Notes: generated by a model from the letters alone, not told the origin. A stretch of 64,000 nt of DNA from JABDLO01 sp041749255 (GCA_041749255.1 JBGTBR010000069.1:25393-89392), one strand, 5' to 3'. Positions 44,556 to 53,942 are shown, counted from the first letter of the stretch. Translations and numbers: made by a program.

Positions 44556-45821
44556 TTATATTTTCGTTAAAGGATCTCTTACCAGTGGACACGTCATGCA
44601 GTGTGAGCCTCCTCTGGCTCTGGATAATTCCCCGGAGTTCAACGTTATTATAGTGTTTTCTACCTTTTCCGGATTGATTTCACCTGTAGCTATTCTAGGC
44701 AATAAGTCATCTGCATGTATGATATCGTATCCCGCTTCTCTGAATGCTCGTTCGGTTTCTGTATTGCGATCATAGGCAATAGCTACTCCCGGTTTTAAGG
44801 CAACCAGATTACAGCCATCAGTCCATTGCTCTCTTTCCTGATATGGTGAAACACCCATCCCTGCAAAAATAAAGCGGGTAGATGGATTGATTTCATTGAT
44901 AAAAAAATCTTTAACTGAAGGGTAAATTTCTTTTTCACCGGAATTTTTGTAAACGTGAACGTTACTGCTAAGGCCATCATATATAATGGGTTTATACACT
45001 ACCACATCATTATAATTGATCCTTGTAAATAGAGTATCTATATGCATAAATGAGCGATCATCCGGTATAATGACCTGTACCACATGCCGGATGATATCCC
45101 GACTAAATAAAAAATCTTTTAATGAATGAAATGCATGATTAGATGTGCGTTCGCTACATCCTATTAAAAGGAAATCATTGTATATCATCATCAAATCTCC
45201 TCCTTCAATAGAAACTACTTCACCCTTACTGTTAGGCGGAAAAGAGTCAATTTCATTAAGATTAATTAGCCGGCTTTTCTTTCTTTCAAATCCAAACATG
45301 GGATGAGCCAAAAAAACAAATCGCGTTAGAAGATTTTCCCGATATCGGGCATATTTGGCCGCTTTTGTCAGCACAACATGATCTTTGACTACAACGGCGA
45401 TGTCACGGGTAAATATAAAGTTGGGTATAGGGTCAAAATAGATATAATCTGCCTCTTTATGATAGCCAGTGATGAGTAACTCTGCAAGATCCGAAGGTGA
45501 CATGTTTGTAAATGTGTCTTTATCTTTCTTCGGTAATTCTTCAAAGAAAATGACTCTGTCAAGAAGATCGCTTTTGATATCAGGAGCTGCACTCAATGAT
45601 TCTTCTATCAATGTACGCATTTCTAGTACGTTATCTCTTCCGACAAAAGAATGTAGTACCGACGTAAAAACGTCATGTTCGGCAATCATTTGAGGAAGAT
45701 AAACTATGTCGTCAAACAATAACTCTTCTGCTCTTTTTGGAGATATCCGGGTTATCCCACTATCCGGTCGGTGAATGATTACCTTTCTGAGTCTGCCTAT
45801 TTCGGAATCCACATTGATCAT
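44556..45821 (-). CDS. arcA: Arginine deiminase
   Basis: A 421-residue guanidine-modifying enzyme that hydrolyses arginine to citrulline and ammonia. N-terminal EIGRLRKVIIHRPDSGI is typical. Then FTRDIAVV (Asp), EGGDLMMI (Glu), FMHIDTLFT (His-x-Asp) and the catalytic Cys408 in GGSHCMTCPLVRDP. All catalytic residues are present. It begins the minus-strand cluster arcA-thioesterase-yihY-lrp. Ornithine carbamoyltransferase and carbamate kinase genes of the classical ADI pathway are not in the window, so it may feed citrulline elsewhere or serve ammonia release. A short-leader candidate promoter lies at 45843. Confidence 0.88.
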   Translation of the reverse strand: MINVDSEIGRLRKVIIHRPDSGITRISPKRAEELLFDDIVYLPQMIAEHDVFTSVLHSFVGRDNVLEMRTLIEESLSAAPDIKSDLLDRVIFFEELPKKDKDTFTNMSPSDLAELLITGYHKEADYIYFDPIPNFIFTRDIAVVVKDHVVLTKAAKYARYRENLLTRFVFLAHPMFGFERKKSRLINLNEIDSFPPNSKGEVVSIEGGDLMMIYNDFLLIGCSERTSNHAFHSLKDFLFSRDIIRHVVQVIIPDDRSFMHIDTLFTRINYNDVVVYKPIIYDGLSSNVHVYKNSGEKEIYPSVKDFFINEINPSTRFIFAGMGVSPYQEREQWTDGCNLVALKPGVAIAYDRNTETERAFREAGYDIIHADDLLPRIATGEINPEKVENTIITLNSGELSRARGGSHCMTCPLVRDPLTKI

Positions 45822-45842
45822 GTGTTTTCATTTTTGTTAAGT

Positions 45843-45850
45843 CAAAAGTA
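45843..45850 (-). promoter_or_regulatory. Candidate -7 box for arcA
   Basis: Reads TACTTTTG on the minus strand, matching TAnnTTTG, 22 bp before the arcA start codon. A minus-strand TTG 23 bp upstream (45874-45876) is at slightly long spacing. Weak support. Confidence 0.38.
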
Positions 45851-46135
45851 ATACTTCCTACCTCAAGTCTATCAATAATGAAATGAATTATTCTTTTATG
45901 CATAATATTTCATCATAAAAAAAATTGTAAGAGATAACACTCTAAACATAAGAAGATTTAGGAGGTTAATGTAATTGTGTTTACGGGTTTGGTTTCAATA
46001 TTGAATTGATCACTTAATTGAATTTTATTTCTTTATTCGTATATATAAGTTATGCAGAATCCACTTTCAAATATTCAGAAAAATTCCATCAACAAAGGCA
46101 AAAATATCGTGGATTTCAATACTGAAACATTGTAT

Positions 46136-47029
46136 ATGGCTTACTCCCAGGTATATAAGTATACTCTCCCTAAAGGTCACCGGTTTCCTATGGAAAAATA
46201 TGAGCTGATCCCAGAGCAATTGGTATACGAGGGTACAGTATCTGAAAGTGACTTTTTTACTCCCCAGCTTATGGAAGACGAACTAATTCTCCTGACTCAT
46301 TCAAGGGACTATATTAGGAAACTCAATCACCTGGATCTTTCCAGGAAGGAAATCAGGGACATCGGATTTCCTGTTCAAGCGAGTCTAATTACAAGAGGTA
46401 AGTATATTGCTAATGGAACTCTGCAATGCGCCTATATTGCTAAAGAAACCGGAGTTTCTTTAAATGTTGCAGGGGGCACCCACCATGCATTTGCAGATAA
46501 AGGAGAGGGCTTCAGCCTATTTAATGACATCGCCATTGCGGCCAATGTACTTCTAAACACAAAAGAAAGCGAAAAAATTTTGATTATAGACCTGGATGTA
46601 CATCAGGGAAATGGTACGGCTCATATTTTTAGAAATGAACCCAGGGTATTTACTTTTTCTATGCATGGTGAGAGGAATTATCCGCTCAGGAAGGAAAAAT
46701 CAGACCTTGATATAGGTTTACCAGATAATTCATCAGACAATATTTACCTTGACATATTATGTAAGACACTTCCTTCATTGATTTCAAATGAAAAACCAGA
46801 TTTTATATTTTATCTTTCCGGTGTTGATATTTTGGAAACAGATAAACTTGGAAGACTTTCCGTATCCAAACAGGGATGTAAAGAACGTGATCGTTTTGTT
46901 TTAGAGTTGTGCCGGGCTGAGAATATTCCAGTAGCTGTAAGTATGGGGGGAGGGTATTCAACCCGGATTGCAGATACAGTAGACGCACATTGTAATACAT
47001 TCAGATTAGCCAAAGAAATTTTCTTCTAG
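46136..47029 (+). CDS. Histone-deacetylase-family amidohydrolase
   Basis: A 297-residue zinc deacetylase of the HDAC/acetylpolyamine amidohydrolase family. Start MAYSQVYKYTLPKGHRFPMEKYEL is the usual N-terminus of short bacterial HDACs; an upstream in-frame ATG (46052) adds an unconserved 28 residues. The catalytic His pair is in GGTHHAF (116-117). Zn ligands are Asp154 and His156 in DLDVHQGNGT and a third Asp in LSGVDIL. The MGGGYS loop carries the conserved Gly. Such enzymes act on acetylated polyamines, small metabolites or lysine; substrate unknown. It is 35 bp upstream of the adenosine-deaminase gene on the same strand. Confidence 0.82.
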   Translation: MAYSQVYKYTLPKGHRFPMEKYELIPEQLVYEGTVSESDFFTPQLMEDELILLTHSRDYIRKLNHLDLSRKEIRDIGFPVQASLITRGKYIANGTLQCAYIAKETGVSLNVAGGTHHAFADKGEGFSLFNDIAIAANVLLNTKESEKILIIDLDVHQGNGTAHIFRNEPRVFTFSMHGERNYPLRKEKSDLDIGLPDNSSDNIYLDILCKTLPSLISNEKPDFIFYLSGVDILETDKLGRLSVSKQGCKERDRFVLELCRAENIPVAVSMGGGYSTRIADTVDAHCNTFRLAKEIFF

Positions 47030-47064
47030 GGCACAGTTTATTTTTGACAGCATTTGCACTTAAT

Positions 47065-48057
47065 ATGAATTCAATTCATGATTTACCAAAGGTTGAGCTT
47101 CATCTCCATCTTGATTGTTCATTGAGCTTTGAGGTTGTACATGCACTTCAACCAAATATAAGTTTTGATAAATACCAGCAACTTTTTATCGCTCCATCCA
47201 AGTGTAAAAACCTTACTGAGTACCTAAAAAGAGCTCAAAAGGCTATTCGGTTGTTACAAACTGAACATAGTCTCCAATTGGCTACCAAAGACTTGTTTTA
47301 TCAAATGGCCAGAGATAAAATTATTTATGCTGAAATCAGGTTTGCGCCATTGGAGCATACAAAAAATGGATTGACAGCAGAACAGGTAACCAGGTGTGTG
47401 GCAAATCAGGTGAAAAAATGTATGGAAGAAACTGGAATTGAGTCAAATCTCATTCTTTGCACATTAAGGAATTATTCTTCAAATATGAGTCTTGAAACTG
47501 TACAATTGGTAAATCAATTTCGAAATGATAAAGTAGTCGGTTTTGATGTTGCTGGTGATGAATACAATTTTCCAATCAATGAACATATATCCGCGTTTGA
47601 ATTTGCAAAAGATAATGGAATTCTTTGTACAGCTCATAGTGGAGAAGCAAAAGGGAGTGAAAGTATCGAGGTAGTCATTGAAAAATTATTTCCTGCCAGA
47701 TTAGGCCATGGTGTTCGGGCTATAGAAGATTTGGAATTAATTCGAAAAATTATTGCTGAGGGTACACATCTCGAGATATGCCCTTCGAGCAATATACAGA
47801 CCAATGTGTATCGAACAATGGAAGATCATCCCATAAATCAATTATTTAATTTAGGAGTATCTTTGAGTATTAATACCGACTCCAGAACTTTAACAAGAAC
47901 ATCTTTAAATACAGAATATCAATTACTTATAGACACGTTTGGATGGGATATTTTTCATTTTAAAAAATGCAATATAGCAGCTATTGAACATTCTTTTGCT
48001 TCTGACCAGGTAAAGGAAAAATTAAAAAGAATCGTTAGTAAAGAATATTATTCATAA
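47065..48057 (+). CDS. Adenosine deaminase-like protein
   Basis: A 330-residue amidohydrolase-type deaminase converting (deoxy)adenosine to inosine in purine salvage. Zn-binding HLHLD is at about 10-14, followed by Cys where most members have Gly (LDCSLS). TAHSGEAKGSE gives the metal-ligand His and catalytic Glu, RLGHGVRA the next His, and INTDSRTLT the final Asp ligand; the second Asp of the animal NTDDP motif is Ser here, as in several bacterial types. The ATG at 47065 was chosen over an upstream TTG. It likely shares a transcript with the HDAC-like gene. Confidence 0.85.
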   Translation: MNSIHDLPKVELHLHLDCSLSFEVVHALQPNISFDKYQQLFIAPSKCKNLTEYLKRAQKAIRLLQTEHSLQLATKDLFYQMARDKIIYAEIRFAPLEHTKNGLTAEQVTRCVANQVKKCMEETGIESNLILCTLRNYSSNMSLETVQLVNQFRNDKVVGFDVAGDEYNFPINEHISAFEFAKDNGILCTAHSGEAKGSESIEVVIEKLFPARLGHGVRAIEDLELIRKIIAEGTHLEICPSSNIQTNVYRTMEDHPINQLFNLGVSLSINTDSRTLTRTSLNTEYQLLIDTFGWDIFHFKKCNIAAIEHSFASDQVKEKLKRIVSKEYYS

Positions 48058-48166
48058 AACTTCCTTTATGTAATTGTAATTTTATTTTTCGTTAATCAAT
48101 CGTTAATGACTGCTTTTCATAAACTAAATGACCTAAAATATTCATTATATACCAAATTGAAATTTT

Positions 48167-48886
48167 ATGCAAAAAACCATCGTAATATTCCTGGCTTTTA
48201 TAACTTTTGTGAATGTAAATGGGTATAGCCAATTTGGCAAAGTACTTAACAAAGCAAAAGAAGTTGTTTCCGGAGGATCACTGTCACAAGATGAAGCAGG
48301 CCGAGGTTTAAAGGAAGCACTAAAATTGGGTGTTGGTGAAGCGGTAACACAGTTATCAGCAACAAATGGTTACCTCGAGAGTCCCTATAAGATTTTATTG
48401 CCTGAAGAAGCTCAGTCCGTTGTAAGACGTCTTAAAAATGTTCCTGGATTCGAAAACATAGAAAAAGATCTTGTAAATAAAATGAATGAAGCTGCAGAAT
48501 ACGCAGCTAAAAAAGCAACACCCATTTTCACTGATGCCATCACAACGATTTCTTTTGATGATGCATTAAAAATATTATCCGGAAAGGACGATGCCGCAAC
48601 GAGATATCTTGAAAATAAAAGCTATCAAAAATTATATGAAGCATTTATGCCTGTGATTCAGGAGGCTTTAGATGAAGTAAAAGCAAGAGATCTTTGGAGA
48701 AGTGCCATAACAGCGTATAATAAAATTCCTTTAGTCAGGAAAACAAATCCTGAATTGGATGACCATGTCAATGCAAAAGCCCTGTCAGGTCTATTTGGTC
48801 TTATAGAGCATAAAGAAATAGGCATCAGGAATAATGTAGATCAAAGAACCTCCGAACTGCTCCGAAAGGTTTTCGGATCAAGTTAG
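48167..48886 (+). CDS. DUF4197-family secreted protein
   Basis: A 239-residue exported protein: signal MQKTIVIFLAFITFVNVNGYSQ, then a helical DUF4197 domain (LSQDEAGRGLKEALKLGVGEAVTQLSATNGYL, YKILLPEEAQSVVRRLKNVPGFENIEKDLVNKMNEAAEYAAKKATPIF, LSGKDDAATRYLENKSYQKLYEAFMPVIQEAL, ALSGLFGLIEHKEIGIRNNVDQRTSELLRKVFG). DUF4197 proteins are widespread in Bacteroidota and Proteobacteria, periplasmic, function unknown. Length fits the family. The stop codon TAG is the first part of a TTAGCTCGTAGC repeat unit of array R4, so the gene ends exactly where the repeat begins. Confidence 0.85.
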   Translation: MQKTIVIFLAFITFVNVNGYSQFGKVLNKAKEVVSGGSLSQDEAGRGLKEALKLGVGEAVTQLSATNGYLESPYKILLPEEAQSVVRRLKNVPGFENIEKDLVNKMNEAAEYAAKKATPIFTDAITTISFDDALKILSGKDDAATRYLENKSYQKLYEAFMPVIQEALDEVKARDLWRSAITAYNKIPLVRKTNPELDDHVNAKALSGLFGLIEHKEIGIRNNVDQRTSELLRKVFGSS

Positions 48887-49902
48887 CTCGTAGCAGTTCT
48901 TAGCATAAAAAGCTTTTAGCTGTTTGCAGTTAGCTTTTGGCAGTAGTGAGCAGTTGGCAATAGGCAAACTAATCTCTCCATAACCAAATAACGCGCGTAG
49001 CGCAAATGACGGCGTAGCCAAATGACATTTCTCCTCCTCAACCTGTCGAAGGCAAAAACCTCATTTTAGCTCGTAGCTCGTAGCTTCTTTATACCTAAAT
49101 AACTTTGACCATTCACTGTTGTCCGTTTTCCGTTCACTGCTCACCGTTCACCCTTTTATCGACCTGCCGAAGGCAAAAACCTTAACCTTAACCTTAACCT
49201 CAACCTGCCGAAGGCAAAAACCTCATTTTAGCTCGTAGCTCATAGTTCGTAGCAAAAAAGCTTTTAGCCATTAGAAGTTAGCTTTTGGCAGTAGTGCAGT
49301 AGGCAGTAGGCAAACTGATCTCCCCATAACCAAATAACGCGCGTAGCGCAAATGTCAGCGTAGCCAAATGACGCGAAGCAAATGACATCTCTCCTACTCA
49401 ACCTGCCGAAGGCAAAAACCTTAACCTCAACCTTAACATTAACCTTAACCTTAACCTCATCCTGCCGAAGGCGAAAACCTCATTTTAGCTCGTAGTTCGT
49501 AGTTCGTAGCAAAAAAGCTTTTAGTCATTAGAAGTTAGCTTTTGGCAGTAGTGCAGTAGGCAATAGGCAAACTGATCTCTCTATAACCAAATAACGCGCG
49601 TAGCTCAAATGTCAGCGTAGCAAATGACGGCGTAGCCAAATGACGCGAAGCAAATGACATCTCTCCTTCTCAACTTGCCGAAGGCGAAAACCTTAACCTC
49701 AAATTAGCTCTTAGTTAGTAGCTCGTAGCCCGTAGCTCGTAGCTTCTTAATACCTAAATAACTTTGACCATTCACTGTTGTCCGTTTTCCGTTCACTGCT
49801 CACCGTTCACCCTTTTATCGACCTGCCGAAAGCAAAAACCTTAACCTCAACCTTAACCTTAACCTTATCCTTATCCTCATCCTGCCGAAGGCGAAAACCT
49901 CA
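48881..49902. repeat. Composite low-complexity repeat R4 (1 kb, internally duplicated)
   Basis: A 1-kb array between convergent genes. A block containing AAGCTTTTAG...GTTAGCTTTTGGCAGTAG, GGCAAACTGATCTC, ACGCGCGTAGCGCAAATG and GAAGCAAATGACAT recurs three times (from about 48.91, 49.25 and 49.51 kb). A second block with ATACCTAAATAACTTTGACC, TTCACTGTTGTCCG and TTCACTGCTCACCGTTCACC occurs at about 49.09-49.16 and 49.75-49.82 kb. Links are (AACCTT/C)n and CTGCCGAAGGCAAAAACC modules. It runs from the DUF4197 stop codon to the OmpA stop codon. Confidence 0.88.
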
Positions 49903-51054
49903 CTATTGAAGTTGATGAAGCCTGCCTTTTGTTGTTTTATTCGGCGGCATAACAGCATTTTCCTGTGAAAATTTAAATAGCGAATCGCAGTCCTTGATAT
50001 TGAGTTCGACCCTTCTGTTCAATTCCATTTCCATATTGGTGACAGGGTCAGGGTTTTCCATATACCAATTACTATAGCCAATGGGATTTAACCGCAAAGG
50101 ATTAACCCCTTTACTAATAAGATGATCCGTTATGGCTTTAGCCCTTCTAAAAGCGAGATCATATTCGAATGTAGCCGGAGGCATTAATTCCTGATTGGGG
50201 GCATTAACATGGCCTTCTATAATGACACAGACATCACTCTCCTGCATTGTGCGGGTTAATGAGTGCAATACATTCTCAGATTTCTTTAAAAGTATAGCTT
50301 TGTTTCCCTCAAAAAACAAATCGGGTATTATGTAACTTCTGTCTTTCTCCATCCGGGTAACCTTCATCACCGGATGATTATCGACCACTGAAATATCCGC
50401 CTTTATAAACTTTGAATCAAAAAAATGATCAGCTGCTGTAGCGGTAAGTTTAACAAATAGGTTGTAAGGTACATCAATGTTAAAACTACCATCCTTATTT
50501 CCCATTGCTACAGCTTCGAAGTCTTTACTCTCTGCAAAAATTTTTATTTTTTCAATGGGAAGTTTTGTATTACTTTGAACAGTGCCTTCTATCCTGATAA
50601 ATTTTCTTTTCCCGGCAACGTCAATGACAACCCTTCTGTTGAGCATTTTACCGGATTCCACTGAATTATCAGCAACCGGCAATCGTTTACCATAAAAATC
50701 TATTTTTATATACTCCTCTTTTACGTGAAGTGAATCTCTGAGATAAGACTGAACCGAAAGTACTCTATTTTCTGAAAGTGTCATGTTGTACATATCGCTT
50801 CCATCACCATCGGTGTGACCATTTAAAATAAACATTCCATTTTTGTGTTTTTGTGCCAATTCAGAAATGGAAATTTTATTTTGAATATCTAGAACATAAC
50901 TGTCTGAATCAAAGTACACTACGGATTCATCAATGACAAGGATAGAATCAAAAACCTGCGACAATGCGTTCGTTAAATGAAATAAACAAAACATACAAAG
51001 AAAAACAACGCTCTTTGATCCTGAGATTTTGATACTATAGACTTGACAATTCAT
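49903..51054 (-). CDS. OmpA-family protein with two OmpA-like domains
   Basis: A 383-residue envelope protein. Signal-like hydrophobic start, then an N-terminal OmpA-like peptidoglycan-binding module at about 40-155 (VVYFDSDSYVLD...FILNGHTDGDGSDMYNMTLSENRVLSVQSYL...RRVVIDV). A carboxypeptidase-regulatory-like beta-sandwich sits at about 158-235 (IEGTVQSNTKLPIEKIKIFAES...GSFNIDVPYNLFVKLTATA). A second OmpA-like module covers about 250-365 (LFFEGNKAILLKKSENVLHSL, VIIEGHVNA...FRRAKAITDHLISKGV, RRVELNI). The usual layout has a single C-terminal OmpA domain. It may tether envelope to peptidoglycan at two points. The N-terminal Asn/Cys start (MNCQVYS) is not certain. Confidence 0.82.
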   Translation of the reverse strand: MNCQVYSIKISGSKSVVFLCMFCLFHLTNALSQVFDSILVIDESVVYFDSDSYVLDIQNKISISELAQKHKNGMFILNGHTDGDGSDMYNMTLSENRVLSVQSYLRDSLHVKEEYIKIDFYGKRLPVADNSVESGKMLNRRVVIDVAGKRKFIRIEGTVQSNTKLPIEKIKIFAESKDFEAVAMGNKDGSFNIDVPYNLFVKLTATAADHFFDSKFIKADISVVDNHPVMKVTRMEKDRSYIIPDLFFEGNKAILLKKSENVLHSLTRTMQESDVCVIIEGHVNAPNQELMPPATFEYDLAFRRAKAITDHLISKGVNPLRLNPIGYSNWYMENPDPVTNMEMELNRRVELNIKDCDSLFKFSQENAVMPPNKTTKGRLHQLQ

Positions 51055-51242
51055 ATCTCAATCAGGGATTCTCCATATTAAATGCCAAAAACCGATTATT
51101 TGGTGTTCAAGGAAGTATAAATTTTATCTTTCCAATTTTAAATAGAAGTGCTAATTACCATAAACACGAATGTCGAAAACGTATTTATGATCTATGACAA
51201 ATAGCAGATAAGAAATAAGATCAGTTTTTAATAAGCTGAAAA

Positions 51243-53942
51243 TTAACTTATGTCCCGGCCAGAATATTTAATTGCGTTTCGAAGTCTCTCAACAAAAGAC
51301 TCCTTTTTAGAAATGCTTTCTATATCGAGATGCATTCTATATCTCCAGTAATGATCGGGATTACTCGGTTCATTGATTTGCTCTGAAAATGGATCTGGAT
51401 GTTTTAATTCATCATCCATTCCCAATAAGTCCTGGATGGGAAAAATGGCTAAGATGGCTGGTGACATGATATGGTCACGTACTATAAATTCTACTATTTC
51501 CCGGTGGCATATTTCGGGTACGGATCCATGCTGTCCCATATAATTATAATAAAAATCGATAGCAGTATTTTTATTCTCTTCCCACCAACCTCTGATGGTT
51601 GACATATCATGACAAGATGGAGACGCTACAGAAAGATAATCATAGCTGCCTGTTGATCCAAACCGGGTATTAACTTTTGGCATCCTTTGGATCTCGAGCG
51701 GGATGATATTCAATTCTCTCATTACTTCTGGAACGGTAGATGGAATCATTCCCAAATCTTCACCGCATATCAACATATTCGAAGCTTCCAATAATGCCGG
51801 CAACTTCCACAATGCCTGCTTTTTCCAGAATTGATCATGACGACTGTAAAAGTAATCGTTGTACATTTTATCAAAAGCTTCTTTCTGGTCATCATCCAGT
51901 GCCTTGTAGGAAAATGTTTTATGCAGAGTAATCCGGGGGTTATACACCTTCTTCTCTCCAACCTCTTCCTCAATCAGGAGAATTTCACCCACCAGCCGGA
52001 TAAGTGATTTTTCCAGTGGAATAAAAACCTTATTCTCAGGCCGGGCACAAAATGCTTTAATCTTAGCCTGGGTATTGCATTTGTCTTTAAGCACATAAGC
52101 ATCATGCCCAACTTCATCCATAAATTCACTGACAGCCAGCTTAGCTTCAGAGCCAAATACTTCTTCAACTACATTTTTTCTAATGTATGGGCTGATATAC
52201 CGATTAATGTCACCTTTGATTCCAAATGCGACCAGTTCATCAGTAGAATAGGGTAGGCGCGGATTAAAAAGACCCATAGTACCTTCGACCGCCTCAATGG
52301 GTATGGACCAAATTCTAAAAAAACCGAGAATGTGGTCAATTCTTAGAGCGTCAAAATATTCACTTAGTTTAGCCATTCTTTTTTGCCACCAGGAAAATCC
52401 ATCTTTTGACATTTCTTCCCAGTTGTATGTTGGAAAACCCCAGTTTTGACCCGCTTCTGCATAATCGTCGGGAGGAGCACCAGATTGCTCATTGATGTTG
52501 TACAATGAAGGGCTTACCCAGGCATCACAGCTGTATCGATATATGCCTATAGGGAGGTCTCCTTTCAATACCACACCTTTTTTTCTTCCATGGTCTTTCG
52601 CTGCTATCAACTGTTTATCTGCGTGATACTGCAAATAGTAATAAAAATGTATTTCCTCGTTTGCTCTTGCATCATTTCGTACTAATATTTCCAACTCGGA
52701 TGGGTTGTACGTATTGTATTTATTCCACTCGCGAAAATCTGAAGTATTATTGAAGTCCCTTAAATAACAAAAAACAGCATAAGGCTTCAGCCACTCCTGA
52801 TTGACAGTGATGAAATTTTGAAAATCTTTGTCATCTTTCAACTTGTCTTTATCCTGATCAAAAAGCATTCGGAAGTATTTGAATTTAGTATTCATTACAT
52901 CCACAAAATCAATTTTGGTCAATGCATTAAGCCTTTTCAGATCATCTTCATATCCCTTTTGTAATTTCTTTGTTTTAAATGATCCAATGGAAGGAATATG
53001 GATATAAAGTGGTTGCAAGGCAAATACAGAAATGGCAGAATAAGGATAACTGTCCTTCCATGTTTTATTTGCAATCGTATCGTTCACGGGAAGAATTTGA
53101 AGCATCTTCAATCCAGCATCCTTACAAAAATCGATGGCATGAATCAAATCCACAAATTCACCCATTCCCAGGCTGGTAGCAGAGCGTAAAGAAAAAACAG
53201 GAATAGCCATTCCTGCTCCTTTCCACCAATTTTTTGAATATCTAAAATGATCATCATTTTGAAGGTATGTATATCCTTCATTTTCAGGAAAGGAAAAAAC
53301 CAGAAGCCGGTTATCTCCCACTTCCCATTGCACAATTTCATCTGTTTGAATGTCGCAAAGTACGTACTTGTATTCAATTTCAATCTTTGATTTATACCCT
53401 GAGATAGCCAGCGTCCAGTTCGGGTACTCCAAATCAGTCATTTTCTGTGCCTTTTTCCAATGGCCGAGTTCTGGTACATTTCCCGTTATTCCAACGTAAC
53501 ATGTCTGCGGCACATTAGCAGCCCAAAGTTTAAATTGCAGACCATTTCCTGCAAGTTTTTTCAAACTGTTTTTGAGCTGAGGGCCAAAGTTATTTCTTTT
53601 AAAAATGACTTCTGTAAAAGCTGAAGTGTGGAATATATTCCTAACTTCATTTTGAGCTCTCCAAAAGTCTTTAATATAGACTGTGCCGGTTAACAATGTA
53701 GTGGGTATATTCCGCCATCGCTTGAATTCGGAAATTCGATTTGTATCGTTCTGAATCCCGTAACGGTATTGTAATTTCTCACGGGGTTCTAATATCAGCT
53801 GCCCAGTCCAATTCTCGCCATCAAAAGACTGAAGATTAAATTGACCTTCTATGTTTTTCTTTCCCTTTTTTCTTTCAAAATGTATGAAGGGCTGTTGATC
53901 CCATTGGGTTTTATAATGAATGTGAAAGTGTAAAATCAGCAT
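51243..53942 (-). CDS. malQ: 4-alpha-glucanotransferase with N-terminal CBM20 domains (DPE2-like)
   Basis: An 899-residue GH77 disproportionating enzyme that moves glucan units between maltooligosaccharides or glycogen. Two N-terminal CBM20-type starch-binding domains: a degenerate one at about 1-110 and a clearer one at about 133-240 (FKLWAANVPQTCYVGITGNVPELGHWKKAQKM). The GH77 catalytic domain starts near 245 (GMAIPVFSLRSATSLGMGEFVDL). Nucleophile Asp is in LRIDHILGFFRIWSIP, general acid Glu in CGEDLGMIPSTVPEVM, and the third acid in SCHDMSTIRGWWEE. The catalytic domain carries insertions as in plant DPE2. This gives glycogen/maltose turnover rather than simple MalQ. Monocistronic. Confidence 0.9.
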   Translation of the reverse strand: MLILHFHIHYKTQWDQQPFIHFERKKGKKNIEGQFNLQSFDGENWTGQLILEPREKLQYRYGIQNDTNRISEFKRWRNIPTTLLTGTVYIKDFWRAQNEVRNIFHTSAFTEVIFKRNNFGPQLKNSLKKLAGNGLQFKLWAANVPQTCYVGITGNVPELGHWKKAQKMTDLEYPNWTLAISGYKSKIEIEYKYVLCDIQTDEIVQWEVGDNRLLVFSFPENEGYTYLQNDDHFRYSKNWWKGAGMAIPVFSLRSATSLGMGEFVDLIHAIDFCKDAGLKMLQILPVNDTIANKTWKDSYPYSAISVFALQPLYIHIPSIGSFKTKKLQKGYEDDLKRLNALTKIDFVDVMNTKFKYFRMLFDQDKDKLKDDKDFQNFITVNQEWLKPYAVFCYLRDFNNTSDFREWNKYNTYNPSELEILVRNDARANEEIHFYYYLQYHADKQLIAAKDHGRKKGVVLKGDLPIGIYRYSCDAWVSPSLYNINEQSGAPPDDYAEAGQNWGFPTYNWEEMSKDGFSWWQKRMAKLSEYFDALRIDHILGFFRIWSIPIEAVEGTMGLFNPRLPYSTDELVAFGIKGDINRYISPYIRKNVVEEVFGSEAKLAVSEFMDEVGHDAYVLKDKCNTQAKIKAFCARPENKVFIPLEKSLIRLVGEILLIEEEVGEKKVYNPRITLHKTFSYKALDDDQKEAFDKMYNDYFYSRHDQFWKKQALWKLPALLEASNMLICGEDLGMIPSTVPEVMRELNIIPLEIQRMPKVNTRFGSTGSYDYLSVASPSCHDMSTIRGWWEENKNTAIDFYYNYMGQHGSVPEICHREIVEFIVRDHIMSPAILAIFPIQDLLGMDDELKHPDPFSEQINEPSNPDHYWRYRMHLDIESISKKESFVERLRNAIKYSGRDIS

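Noticed and set aside
48881..49902. R4 as a CRISPR array
   Set aside because: Units differ in length, there are no uniform repeats with unique spacers, and no cas genes are nearby.
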